From assembly GCA_022539475.1 (NCBI GenBank), contig VCMS01000169.1:306711-370710 (forward strand): 64,000 bases of DNA, written 5' to 3'. The notes under the pieces were generated by a model. It ran no database searches and was not told where the DNA came from. It saw only the letters and a list, made by a program, of their open reading frames with translations. A program made the translations under genes and the position numbers. Within the stretch, counting starts at the first letter, position 1; each line of letters starts with the position of its first letter. Shown in pieces: positions 33,099 to 45,035 of the stretch. This stretch comes from Gracilaria domingensis. Taxonomy: Eukaryota; Rhodophyta; Florideophyceae; Gracilariales; Gracilariaceae.

Positions 33099-33284
33099 AG
33101 TATTATGGTTTAAATAGTAACATCTATTACATTTCATTATTACTTTAAGCAGTTTTGTTCTTGAATGCGCCAATATATGGTTTTATGTGAATTACGCAAA
33201 CTTCAAACAATGAGCAATTGATACGACATAACTCTTTAGTAAAATTGAATCGTTTGAAAAAGGCGAATTTACCGCTGTTCCCGG

Positions 33285-33392
33285 GCTACACTTGTGCTGC
33301 CCACCTGTGCCGCGCCGCGTGTTCAAGAATAGCCACGTCGTCGCTGTATACGGTGCATCGTGACGTACATTGTAGGGCGTTTAAAGTCATTT
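33285..33392 (+). repeat. MULE right terminal inverted repeat, outer part
   Basis: gctacacttgtgctgcccac to aaagtcattt. It pairs with 23550-23650. The 9-bp duplication tgtatagaa (33393-33401) follows directly. Confidence 0.85.
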
Positions 33393-34070
33393 TGTATAGA
33401 AGGATCTTTTTTTTCAAACAATCAGTCATATTCTAATAAAAATTATTTAAAAATATGCGCCGTGTCAAACGACGCATTTAACGCCTTCTTTGCAACATTT
33501 TTGTGATTGGATGACTCCCATGCCAACAAATAAGCGCCTGAAGTAAAAACATTCCTTCCATGCACACATTTGGCAAATGTTTCTTAGGTGATATCCAAAA
33601 AGAAAGGTTTTGTACAAGGCAAATGTAGACGATTCTTCTGGCATTGCATTCAAACATCCAAGCATCACTACATATAGTTTAAAACAAGCCATAACAAAAA
33701 CATTATTTACTTTCTTTTGTTTTTGTTTATCGCGTTTCTTGAGACAATTTAATACCTTATTCTAGCTCTATGTGTTAGGATACAAAATTTAAATTCAAAT
33801 TTGTGTAAACGTTTGTTTTGTAATATTTGATGTTGAGGACGAAAACTTCTGTTTTTCATATTAAGTTCAAAATATATAATTCAAAGCTATAGGGTCAAAA
33901 TATTGATTCTTCATCAAATCTTATGCTAATTATTTGAAGATTAATATATAAAATAAAGAAGTTTTTTGGCTTCATAAAAGGCTTAAAGAAAAATAATTAT
34001 GTATCAAAAGATAATTTCTGAAGAAGTTTTGCCTGTTTCACTTTCAAACGTTTACTTCTCAAAGCTCTGA
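33393..34070 (-). repeat. R2 repeat, copy 1, part right of the MULE
   Basis: Its reverse complement matches 48985-50100: gacacggcgcatat, ttatttgttggcatgggagt, atgtgtgcatggaagga, ttttgatacataattattttt. Together with 20360-20502 it forms one R2 copy split by the MULE. AT-rich, no gene recognised; the repeat type is unknown. Confidence 0.8.
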
Positions 34071-35880
34071 TGCTCAGTGTGAACCTCTTCTTCCTCTTGA
34101 GGATTGCTTCTTCAATTGGCTTTGAGAACAGATAACCTTGTGACAACGATCAAGTTGAAATCAGCGACGACAATAGTGTCCACACGTCTACTATGGCGAC
34201 TGATTCGATAAACATATCCCCTAATCAAGAATTGAAAAGCGTTTTGAACAGAAGGCCTATATGTAGATACATGCGCTCGCACACTTTGCACCCCTCCCCG
34301 AAAACATCTTCAGCCCAGAACTGAATTTGCACTACCTCAGACAACTTACAAAAGTTTGCAACCGTACTGCGATCATGAACAGGCAGCTCCCTACAACGTT
34401 TTACAAGTAGAAGACGACTTTTAGACCGTGGAGCGCTAGCGCCCGTCATTCTAAACGAAGTGTCCAAAACGAAACCGTCTCGCATAGAGGTACGTGCCAA
34501 TGAATTTGCAAAGACTAGTCAACATCCAGTACATTTAACCAGTAGTAGTTGATTGATTGATTTTTCGGGCAAATTGATTTTCCTGAACAGTAATCATCGC
34601 CGAGATATTGCGCAGGAATTTCACAGAGCTAATGATAGTGTGAAGTATTCGTTGCAAACTACGCGATGAATGGATAAACAAATTATATCTTTTATTGAAT
34701 TTATGAGTCAACAACGCAGTAAAGGGTCTAATGGCGGAAGAGTTGATCATGGATCGCACTCGCTTTCTCCCTCAATTGAGAAAGAATCTTCCATATAGGC
34801 TCACGCGCTAAACGCTCCACCATCATCAGAATCTCCTCAAAGCCGTCGAGATAGGCCCTGGAGATGTGAAAGGCGCTAACGCAGTAAAGGGGCCACAATT
34901 TTCACCTCGGCAAGCAGGACGAAAGCAAACAACTTGAACGAAACTGTCCGAACCCACGTCGCTGGTCGGAGGAGCTGGAAGCGGCAACGGGCGCGGCGCG
35001 GAACCGTTAGGTGCCAAGGGCTCCGGCAAAAGAGCTAAAGGCGAAAACAGGACGGGTAGCGAAAGAGAAGACGAAGATAGAGGCTACGACATGGCGACGT
35101 TGGCGAAGATCACGCGAGACGCCATTTCACCGAGCGGCACAGGACAAAAACACAAACATCAAATTTCGAACCATGCACTATGCTGAATTTGGGATATCCC
35201 CGGTACACAACTCCATGAGCTATGCCACCCTCTACCTAAAGCAAGGCACAAATGGAGACCGACGTTATACTCCCAGACATGACCCAATTAGGGGACATAT
35301 ATCAGACAGTCTCTGATGGGAGAAGAGAAGCAATCCCCACCGCACAAAAGAATGGGTAAAGGACCAGGGGCATGTCCCTTAACCTAACTGATCACGTGAC
35401 GTGCAGTGAATCTTGGTTGCCTCAGAACACCTCGAGGAGGAAACAATTGGTAGGGTTTTCATGAATTTGGATTTGTGTCCCCTGGTGACGCGCTTCTATT
35501 TTCGTCAGCAATAACCGCTTGATGAATCCCGTTGAAATTCCGTGCAGAGTGTACGTAACCCCCGAGCTTCACAAAACAGGTCTCAGACTGAGCTCGTTTT
35601 GAGTTCCCTCCCGCCGCGGAAAAATGGCAGCAAGAAATGATCTATGGATAATTCGTGAACCAGATGGTGAGCTACAGACAAGGGCTCAGTAGGAGTAGTT
35701 CTTAGCAAGAAAAGGTGTTGATGGGAATGATTAGTAAGGAAAATGGCTTTGTGCACGCGAACATGGGATACATCTTCAGACCGCACGCTGGTTACATTTT
35801 GTTACTCGTTAGTTACACACAGACGGACCTGCGAAACTGCACTGGAATTGAAGGTTCGATTTGTCTATATAAGCGGCGGC
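34071..35880. other. Anonymous intergenic DNA
   Basis: No supportable gene on either strand. A Gly/Ser/Lys/Arg-rich stretch near 34.9-35.1 kb is low-complexity and has no conserved neighbour. Confidence 0.4.
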
Positions 35881-36430
35881 CCGGGCTCGTTTTACTATCT
35901 TCGCCCTAGACCACCACTACCACCACCAACACCAGCAGCAGCCAACGAAGCAACTAAAAACACCTTTCCTTTGGCAATTCTTTCTTCCCTTTAGCACCGA
36001 CTGCGCTTCTCTGCCATCAACCATCTTCCCCTCCTTTTCTCCTCTCTACCGGCGGCTCGATCTCCAGCTCTCTGTCCTGAAGTTGTAGTGTGCTGCCCTC
36101 TGTTGGGCTCGTGTGCACACTGCGACGGTTTTAATCGTACCAACGCCCTTGTCCTACCTAGGAACTTCGGTCGTGCGGTGCATCGACTAGCTACATGGCG
36201 TGCGTCTCCCTCGTCGGTTGTTGGTTTTGACGTGGACAGTGAGACAGGCCGGGTTGCTCCAGTTCTGTTGTTCGGCTATTGCGTTTATCGCTGAGCTACC
36301 GCATTATCTTTCGCCTTTTAGGCTGAGACTCTCGCGCATTTCTTGTGTTACTCTACTTGGGTTTGTCACTACCCACGCTGTTCCGTCTGGTTACGAGAAA
36401 TGGCGCCCACAGATAGCACAACACGAACGC
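35880..36430 (+). repeat. LTR-like fragment, second copy of the 25970 family
   Basis: Shares ordered blocks with 25970-26490 and ends aaatggcgcccacagatagc, an ATG that could open a gag frame (MAPT). A TATA-like tctatataagcgg lies at about 35861. No internal region follows. Fossil fragment or solo LTR; boundaries approximate. Confidence 0.6.
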
Positions 36431-36439
36431 AGTTACGAG

Positions 36440-38220
36440 AACCATTCATAATAAATGCTTACCTCTATTACACTAAACAAAAAAATCACCAAATGGCGGA
36501 ATGAAAACCAATTGTTCTCTTTCGGATCCAATCATGGTTGTTTCTTATGTCTCATGCACTAGAAATAAGCTTTTCGTCTAAACAGCGTTAACGAACTGCA
36601 GGTATTATGGTTCTATACGAAACAGAACGGTTTGCTTTGAATCAAACGCCTCAAGCGAACCTCTAAATAAAGAATTTGTTTATTATTGCAGGCTGCCTTT
36701 TCGAGACCGCAATTTGAGAGCCTTAGACGATAGTGAAGACCGCAAACTCTACGGCGGTTTTACCATTCGGTCCTTAAAGCTGCATCTCTCTCATCAAACT
36801 CGTATACGACCGTTCTCAAAGTTGAAATGAATGAATGCGGTGTCTAGTTGTGCGAATGCGTGAACAATAAATAATTAAATACAGCACAATGGATATGCAG
36901 AGTACGTGAGAATGGCACAACCAGAACTCGTGTATGTGCAAAGGCCGCCTTCCGTTTTTTATTTACAGGATTGATAAATTGGATATGCGAACGAGAACGA
37001 AGCACTGGCGGATACATCGTAATCTACATTAGCAAAGAATTGTATCCGAGTTTACCACTGTTCGTGCAAAATAACACCTGCTTGAAAGACGTAGATGCCG
37101 AGCAGAGAAAGTCTTCAAGCCCACTCTACTATTTTTATGTGGTTATATGCCCAGTAACGCTGTTTCTTCAACTCTTTTCGCTGTTTTGACTTCTCTCTTT
37201 GCTTTACTTTTACGTATGTCATAGTCTTGTTCCCGACAATGGAATACACGAAAAAGATTACTACGTTTTAAGAACGTGTTGGTCTTAGAGTTGCGTGAGC
37301 TCTGGTTCGAGTTGTCGACCTCTCGCAAGCAGTGCACTTGTACTGTACCTGTGGGGGCGCCTTTGAGCGCTCTGCACATATGCGCATCATGAAAGTACAG
37401 CGACAAACTGTGCTCACCTCCTTAGATCTGCAGTGCTCACCATTACTTGCATTGCACCTGCTTCCGCAATTAGAATCAGCGCGAATACGACTATCTACAT
37501 ATGTGCATAAATACTCCCTGGTTCGCCTCAGATGGAGACCAAGAGGAGAACAAGCACACAGACGTTAGCTGAAGCACTACCGTCGCGTAGTAAATCATCT
37601 CTGTGTATATTTTTCTGTCTCCTGTCACAACCCCAGTCTTTCAATGTTGCCCAGAGAAACACGATAATATCCAGGTGATGTACATTGAATACGCGGATAT
37701 ATATATTTCAAAATAAATGCGATTCGTCACATCATATGTTATATCCATCGAATAAAACATCAGTATCATTGGGATATCCAACATGCTCTGTATAGCGCAA
37801 AAATGTGCATCAAGTCTCAGGAAAATATCATCCGTTCTCTGTATGTGCTAGTGATATGCAATTGCGGTGCAGTCGATCTAACAGAAGATTTGACGATTGA
37901 TATGCATTTTGAATTATCCCAAACAAAACTCGTTAAGAGAACACTAAAACGGTTTTCAGTAAACCTTCAGACAGAATGACTGGTGTGCTAAGGTAATATC
38001 ATCAACGTCATTGAAAAATAAGTTGGTTCTCATTTTACTAACATTTCCATGACTGATTTTTTGAAAATATTAAATTTCTCGAAAGTGTTCTTACATTTTA
38101 TCGAAACGCATCACTTTTATTTACCGCCGCATGACGATTCAATGACAATGGGTTTTGCTACGGTATGTATCTGGATATCTTCTGAGTATCATCGTTCTCA
38201 ATAGGGTTGGTTTAGGACAG
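36440..38220. other. Anonymous AT-rich intergenic DNA
   Basis: No gene, no clear repeat structure detected by eye. Confidence 0.4.
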
Positions 38221-38224
38221 ATGG

Positions 38225-38590
38225 AAAAATAAGCTCACGGTCAGGCCCCACAAGTTCTTATGGGAAGATCCAATTTTGGTCTTTGATTTCCTCCCTCGCT
38301 TCGTTGTGGAAGTGAATGTACTTCGGATGAGTTAGGCACAGGCCTACATTGCGCTGCCGTACTTTCTAACCGGCTTACCTGAAGATCACTTCCATTCGGT
38401 TCGTGGGTTTACTCGTGCCCTCGAAGAAGAAGTAACGTGTTGGCCGGAGCCTGTACCATACCTCTTGGGGTCGTACGCCACTGATGATTCCATACAAGAT
38501 GCTGTACTCGCGCTGCAAGACACGAAACAGGGAGCCGAAGAGTCGGAAACTGTCTATCCTATGCGCCTCAACAAGGCTTTCTAGCTTCAA
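38225..38590 (+). pseudogene. Plus-strand gag fragment of the element 2 family
   Basis: The deduced peptide blocks DPILVFDFLPRFV, ALPYFLTGLPEDHFHSVRG and LALQDTKQGAEESETVY closely follow the central gag part of element 2 (45.1-45.45 kb, minus). It is a third, truncated Gypsy copy lying head-on against the 3' end of element 2. It has at least one break and no flanking LTR. Confidence 0.8.
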
Positions 38591-38849
38591 GACATGTTCA
38601 CATGGACCGTTAGACGGTAGTTCGCGTCTTTCCGATAAATCGGCGTCCGTTAGACGGAAATCATCTTTCTTCTTTCATCCCTTCGTTACTTCCTTCCGTA
38701 GGAACAACCCAAACTTCTTGGTAATACCATCAATAATTCTCCCACAAGTGGGCCCGTCGGTTCACCTCGCGGCACAGCAGTACTGTCACCCTACCTGGGC
38801 TGCGTCCAAGTTTGGAGGTGGCGGTAGGCGCTTGCGTCGGTAGTAGGCG

Positions 38850-38990
38850 AGAACCTTTGATCGAGGCAGATGTTAGATCGGCTCCAAAGTATCCTCCTCA
38901 GGGGAGTATCCGTACCAACGGACTTGGCATTCAGTCTCCCCATTGGGGTTCAAGACGTGAATCACGATGCGTTCGATAACGAATTCTTGT
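38850..38990 (-). other. Chromodomain-like block of element 2
   Basis: The minus strand encodes VIERIVIHVLNPNGETECQV then RWYGYSPEEDTLEP and a nearby VLAYYRRKRLPPPP, the usual chromodomain pattern with aromatic RWYGY and a following YYRRK helix. It confirms the chromovirus assignment. Confidence 0.75.
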
Positions 38991-39117
38991 GGGAACACTT
39001 CCCGTTCGCGGGCCTCCATGGCGTATGGGTCACTCCTGCTGACGCAGTTTCACCTGGAGAGGTTCTGTAGCTGCCTAAGACCACGCATGTGAAGCTTTCC
39101 AAGCGTTGGAGACGGGC

Positions 39118-39675
39118 TTACTTCCGCGGTTTTCCACGCTTTCCGCTGCGGCGGCCGTACTGTAACTCGCGTCCTACGCGTCCTATCCTCGAGCTAGAGG
39201 GATGGTTGCAAAGCTCTCGAACAGACGAGTCCAACGGTATCACGTTATTCCACGAGAATCGAAAGACCGACAAACCGTAGTACTTCCGGTTGACGAATCT
39301 CCCGGCCTTCACGGGGATAACCGTTTCAGTGACGGAGGTGCGTACGGCACTCCCTTGGCAGGGCGGCGGTTCACCGGGTCCACGGGGCTTGTGCCAAGAG
39401 CTCTGATTGGCTCTACGCCACAGATTGGCGACCACGACAATCGTGCGCGTGTTGTGCTCGGCCATCCGTTCGCGAAATGTCGCCAACCGCTCATTAGGGC
39501 TTTCCAAGCAGTAACGTGCGTCGCGTGGCACGCGCCTGGTTCTGTCAGGCCCCGTGTCACGGAGATTGCACTTTTTGCAGTGGTGGCGGAGTTCCAAGTC
39601 TCCACACGCGATGTGGTTCACACTGTAGAGTGTCGGCTTCCAAGAGAGCGTTAAAAGTCCCACAAGGGAATCCAT
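39118..39675 (-). other. Extra open frame between integrase tail and chromodomain of element 2
   Basis: 185 codons with a Cys/His cluster LRHHCKKCNLRDTG and a helical stretch LESPNERLATFRERMAEHNT. No family recognised. Element 1 has a shorter linker here. It could be an added domain, inserted sequence, or chance. Confidence 0.3.
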
Positions 39676-39735
39676 AATGAGTGGTAATACTCAGCACAAC
39701 TCGTTCACGAGACTTTCAATTTCAGGGTTGTAATG

Positions 39736-40623
39736 CTATTCTTCCGCGTGCAGCGGCGGGTCCGGATCAGCGGAAACCTTTTTCACAGTTGGGCTGTGCT
39801 TCTCAGCGCGGATAGGCGAGTTCAAGCGGTTAGAGGTCCCAGAGTAGGTAGCTGCTTCTGCGGCAGCGTCGCGCCTCTCGCGGGCACGTTCCCTGGTAAC
39901 GGAGCCCGATGCGGCGGAGTCCTCACGGTCGGGGTGCGACAAGGCAACTGTGCCACTAGATTCTCCCACGGGAGCGAATGGGTTGTCAGTGTGGATCACA
40001 TTTACCGTGGTTGGGGAACCGGGCGACACCGGAGCGTCATCAGTGCCATTCGCAGCAGCTGCGGTATCCTCCCCCTCCTTAGGTGGCGCCTCGGGCTCCA
40101 TCAAGAGATGGGGTGGCGGGTTTACTCTTGTAAATACTTGTGCAGAGTCGTTGGAATTCGTCCAAGTAGTAGGAAGTTCAGTTCTGTGGTCAGAAGTACC
40201 TACTCTAGGTAGATCAATTAATCCTCGATCCGGGTGCGGAAGAATCGCCGTGCGCGACGGTAGTGTAGCGGCTGTTGACGATTCTGCCTCCTGTTGAGAA
40301 TCCCGTGATTGGGTATTGGTTGAGGTAGGCCCGGTTGCGGTGGATGGCGTTGGTTCGGGCACAACGCGGTCGCGCGAGATTCGTTCATGACGTCCGTCAA
40401 TGTCGAGTACGACGGTATCCGGATTAACGGAAATGCGATATGGTCCATCAGCGATGGGGGAGAGCTTTTGTTTTTTTTCCTTGTCAGGATTATAATACTC
40501 CTTCCGAAGGAAGACAAAGCTGTTGGGCTCTACCACCACTAGTGTACCGCGAATTCGGCGATCGAAATTACGCTTGTACGTAAGCTGTGCCTTTTCCATG
40601 GCCTTCCGGGCTACCGGTACCAT
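39736..40623 (-). pseudogene. Element 2 integrase C-terminal tail
   Basis: Begins with a Gypsy integrase C-terminal barrel region (LTYKRNFDRRIRG, FVFLRKEYYNPDKEKKQ, IADGPYRISVNPDTVVLDID). About 190 residues of Pro/Thr/Ser/Glu-rich, probably disordered linker follow, comparable with the linker before the chromodomain of element 1. Confidence 0.8.
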
Positions 40624-40653
40624 CTTGGTTAACCAATTTTTCCAGGTGTCCTT

Positions 40654-41331
40654 CTACATCCGTGGTGACGTGAAAGACGCCAGCGTCGGTTGTGATTCGA
40701 TTGCTACCGGTGGCGGTATCCTCGAAAGAACAAGTTCTAACTGCGAAAGCTTCGTTACCCGATGCACCTTGGTGTTGTACACGTACGTAATAGAATCGGT
40801 GTACAAGTCCCAATCCTTTGGGTGATCCGCAACATAGGATCGTAATGCGTTAAGTATTGTACGATTAAATCGTACTACCTGCCCATTGCACTGGGGATGA
40901 TAGGTTGTTGTAAACAAATTCTTGACATCCAAGATACGGCATACGTCCATAAAGAACTTTGACGCAAACTGCGAGCCAATGTCTAAAAGCAGATTAACGG
41001 GTGGCCCGTAAGTGGACACCTAATGCGTCACAAATGCTTGTGCAACTGCTGCTGCAGTGATCCGCTTCAACGGAACCGTTCGCATTAACTTCGAAAACAT
41101 GTCCGTGATAACCAGGAGATACCTGTGACCGCGTGCGGTTCGAATTAATTCGCCGAGAATGTCGATAGCGACGAACTCCAAAGGAGCCCGGGCTGGGAAC
41201 AGCGTCATCGACTTAGAATTTCGTCGGAGTTTGACGTTGTTCTTGGCGCATTCCGTGCATGAACGGCGTACTGCGTAGCAGTCGAATGCCATAGCTGGCC
41301 AATAGAAGTCTCTTCGGAGAGTTAGATACAA
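40654..41331 (-). pseudogene. Element 2 integrase
   Basis: HHCC-type zinc part (CYAVRRSCTECAKNNVKLRR), core with FVAIDILGELIRTARGHRYL, then LLLDIGSQFASKFFMDVCRI and TTYHPQCNGQVVRFNRTILN. The DDE core is recognisable. It is part of a broken element. Confidence 0.9.
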
Positions 41332-41448
41332 CTTCCTGCCACCAGAGTGTCCCCCAATCTTTGCATAGTGAGATATATGGAGAACCCTCCATTGTAGGGA
41401 GTGTGGAACTACAATTTGAGGGCGTGGCCCAACAATCCTAACAAGGAA

Positions 41449-43096
41449 TCACTGATCGTTGGTAAGAAAGGGTATCTTGAATCCCCCGTTGAGTCGGGCC
41501 CTTATCTGAGTACAGAAAGGATCCCCGTGTTGTTCACGTATTACCTCTTCAGCGGTAATGGGTTCAAATGAGCCAGGCGGTGGCTCGGCCGTTTCTACGG
41601 CGAGAATATCGTCACAGACGTCATCCGTAATTTCGGAGTCTTCCTCCCAGTCTTCCACCAAGAAGCATGGTATTTCGTGGTCATCGACAGGTTCTGCTTC
41701 TACAGACGTTCCTAAGCGGGAAAGCGCATCAGCCTGCATATTCAGGGTGCCCCGTTTGTACCGGACATCATAATCAAATTCCGATAGACGGAGACGCCAA
41801 CGCATAAGGCGACCCGACGGCTCGGAGATCTCCATAAGCCAGCGGGGAGCCGAATGATGGGTATGTAACTGAAAATGGGTTCCCATGAGATAGGGTCTTA
41901 AGGTAGACAGCGCCCAAACGACGGCGAGACACTCTTTCTCAGAGACTGAGTAATTACGCTCATGCACGTTCAATGAACGAGACCAGTATCCAACTGGACG
42001 TCGCTCGCCTTCCTTCGAGACTTGAAACAAGGCACACCCCACTTGGTGGTCACTGGAATCAGTATCAACTTCATATGGAAGCCTTAAAGTGGGCAACGCC
42101 AAAATCGGCGGAGACGAAACAGCGTCGATTAACGACGAAAAGGCGGATGCTTCCGCATCGCCGAAGGGTTCCAGTTTAACTGGCTGTCCTTTCCTGAGGA
42201 TAGAGTTGAGAGGAGCTGCAGTATCAGCGAAATTCGGAACGAACCGACGGTAGACATTACATAAACCGAGAAATGATCGGAATTCCGTCTGAGTTGTCGG
42301 ATGTTTCGCTTCCTTCAGCGACTTCACCCTTACCTCGTCGACCGAGAGTTTCCCTGTGCGGATAATGTGGCCCAGGTATTTCACCGAGTCGGTAAAGAAT
42401 TCGCATTTCTTGAGCTTCAAGGTAACACCTGCGTCACGCAGAACCTGCATCACTTCCCTCACATGGGACATATGTTCATCCATACTGTTGGAAAATATGA
42501 CAATGTCGTCCAAGTACACAAGACAAGTCTTCCGCTTGAATCTGGCCAACAGAATGTCAATCGCGCGCTGAAACGTAGCCTAAGCATTTGTTAGCCCGAA
42601 GGGCATCCGTTTGAAACGGTACAGTCCTTGGTGACATACAAACGCGGTCTTGTCGCGATCTTCCTTTCGAATTGGAACCTGGCAGTAACCCCAATTCGCG
42701 TCAAGGGCGGTAAATACTCTGGCGCTTCCCAGCGAGTCGATGTACTCATCCATCCGTGGAATCGGATACACGTCTTTGACGGTAACGGCGTTAAGTCGCC
42801 TGTAATCGATGCAAAAATGCCACGATCCATCCGACTTCGGAACAAGTATAACGGGCGATGCCCATGACGACTGAGGGCTCAATTACGTCGGCACGTAGCA
42901 TCTTCTCGACTTGAGACTTTTCTTCTTCCAGCGCTTTCGGGCCTGCCCGATACGGGTGTTGCGCGATTGGGCGAGTATCTGGGAGCAGATCGATACGGTG
43001 CTCTGTAATTCTAATTGTTCCAAGGGAACCGTCCCACATGGGACTAAATTCTCTGAGCATTTTCTCGCAACTTCTCGCGATGAGACGCTGGGACAT
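41449..43096 (-). pseudogene. Element 2 reverse transcriptase and RNase H
   Basis: RT blocks: GSWHFCIDYRRLNAVTVKDV, VFTALDANWGYCQVPI, LVYLDDIVIFSNSMDEHMSH (the YLDD active site), KCEFFTDSVKYLGHII. RNase H: YEVDTDSSDHQVGCALFQVS, GYWSRSLNVHERNYSVSEKE, ADALSRLG. The most readable pol stretch in the window; fossil. Confidence 0.93.
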
Positions 43097-43595
43097 GGTC
43101 CATATTCAACTTCTCTAATTCCTCAACAGGATTCGTCTGTTCTGTGCCAGAGGGCAGCGCTGATTTAACCGTAGTGGACGGTCGTTCGTGGCCCGAACTA
43201 ACTAGATTCACCTCTTCAGTAGCAACTGCTTCCGGTAGGGCGGAGTTTCTTTTTCTGAAGGAATCCGACAAAACGGAGTTTTCAGGACGCACCTCCCCCT
43301 TCTTAGCTTCGGGCACGCCGAGGACCTCGGAAGTTGGGATTCTCGTCTATACGAGCGCCTTCGGATGCGGCAGGACCGAACCCAGTACGTGGTGTTTGAC
43401 TAGCCACTGAGTGGTTTTGCCAAAGTTGGCAACCAGTACCTTGAAAGGTTGATCGGGCTCGATAGAAACAACACCATTAGCTAAAGCGAGCTCTCGTTGA
43501 TGGTACAACGATGAAGGCGGTTGAACTAGTCTAATTCCATGTTGTTTGGAGACGCACTGCACCCACACCTGGGATTCCGGCGGGATTGAAACGGA

Positions 43596-44657
43596 TTACG
43601 CTATGCGAAGCTTTGTTGATTTCGGATCCACGTTTGGAACCTCCTGAGCCACCGGTAATGGAACGCGCTTCCGGACTGCGCGCCTCAACGGCTTCCGAAC
43701 AATCGGAATGGTTGTACCGTCTTTCATTTCCACGGTTTTCGCCCTTGGTCGTATCGCTTCGACAAAGCGGTCGCAAAACTCACAACCGAGTATAACCGGT
43801 GCAGCGAGTGAATCGCAGACAACAAATTCAAGTTTCAGCACGTAGGTGCCAAGTCTCACTGTGAGAGTTAGGTAACCAACCGTGCGCAGTGGGTTGTTGT
43901 TCGCGTCAGCGATATCCAAGCCTGGACCATAGCGAACGAATTCCCGAAGTGCCGGGGGCACTAACGAAGAGCGAATCAGATTGGGCGCAGCGCCCGTGTC
44001 CAACACAGACAGTTGACGAACCATAAACTGGTGTGATAAGCGGAGGTCGGCGTAAACCTTATAATTCCTCTTGGCCATCACAAGGACTCTATCCGGGTTA
44101 CGGAAATTTCGGGACCGTACCCAAGGACGACGGAGAACCGTTAAAAGCTCTGAGTCCACGTCAGATTGAGCCATCTTCCTCGCAAGGTTCTTCCTCTTAA
44201 GGAAAGTGACCTGGGAGCGAAGCGGCGGCGCCTCGGGCGTCTCCGACTTCGGCTCAGGAGACGCCCCTCCCGCAGGGGGATTCCCAAGTTTAGTTTTGCT
44301 GGGCGGGGTTGGCCGGCGACGGCAAACTCTGCTCAGAGTGGGAACAGAATACCCGGGTTCGGGGTTGGTCACAGTTACCTGTTCAGCCTGGTTCCGAGGT
44401 TGCTCAGTTCGAACGTTCTGTCCTGTAACAGGATTGCCAAACTTGGCCCTTTGCTCTTCATAATTCTTACACGGAACACGAGCACGCTGAGCTGGTGACA
44501 AGGACTCAAACCACCCGATAATTTTAGGTAACTTCCGAGCGGGCAACATGCACACAGGTGCAATATGACCGGGTCGGTAACAAATATCACAGATGGTCGT
44601 CACCGACTTATCGAAAAATCGATTACCATCTGGCCGTCGTTGCGGTTGCGCATTCAC
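43596..44657 (-). pseudogene. Element 2 gag C-terminus and protease
   Basis: Zinc-knuckle-like ICDICYRPGHIAPVCML near the start, a Pro-rich linker, then a retropepsin fold with LSVLDTGAAPNLI (active-site Asp) and VILGCEFCDRF (the hydrophobic-hydrophobic-Gly motif). Confidence 0.9.
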
Positions 44658-45035
44658 CCATTCTAGGCGTGAGAAACGGCTGCCGTTGATCGCGTAAGCG
44701 AGTGGGGTGGCTTATACCCGTGTTCCTCCCAAATAGAGCGCGGGGTCACGTTCGGAGGTCGGAGTCGATGACGACGGAATGTCAGAAGACCCGTACGAAT
44801 CGGGAGCACTTCCAACGAAGTGGACGTTATCCAGATCCGTTTTCACGGAGTTTCCACGTTCCCAGGAAAGAGATGGAGATGACTCGTTGACGAGCAACGC
44901 CCTTGAGTGACGGGGTTTCGGCGGGCGCCGAGCACGAAGGACTTCGACTTCAGCCTAGGCAAACTGGACCAATTCCAGATACGTAATCCTACGTCTCTCT
45001 TCGCGATATCGTGCCACCAAAGCCTTGATAGAAGG

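Larger units (their letters stand above)
29934..33281. mobile_element. PIF/Harbinger transposon B, inserted in the right MULE terminal repeat
   Basis: 3348 bp with perfect 20-bp terminal inverted repeats ggaacagcggtaaattcgcc. The 3-bp duplication CGG (29931-29933 and 33282-33284) restores acagcgggctacac, as found uninterrupted in the left MULE repeat. Two genes in divergent orientation: a DDE transposase on minus and an unknown protein on plus. Perfect ends and a largely open transposase make it younger than Harbinger A. Confidence 0.92.
20503..33392. mobile_element. MULE (Mutator-like) DNA transposon carrying nested insertions
   Basis: The outer ends are long inverted repeats of about 260 bp: left aaat (20503-20506) plus 23550-23810, right (inverted) 33285-33392 plus 29805-29933. 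Flanks tatatagaa (20494-20502) and tgtatagaa (33393-33401) form a 9-bp duplication with 8 matches, the length known for Mutator elements. The uninterrupted site tatatagaatgatcc is present in the R2 copy near 50085-50100. Each terminal repeat is itself split by a different Harbinger element. Without those the MULE is about 6.5 kb and holds a transposase gene at 26641-28488 on the minus strand, plus LTR-type debris. Confidence 0.88.
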
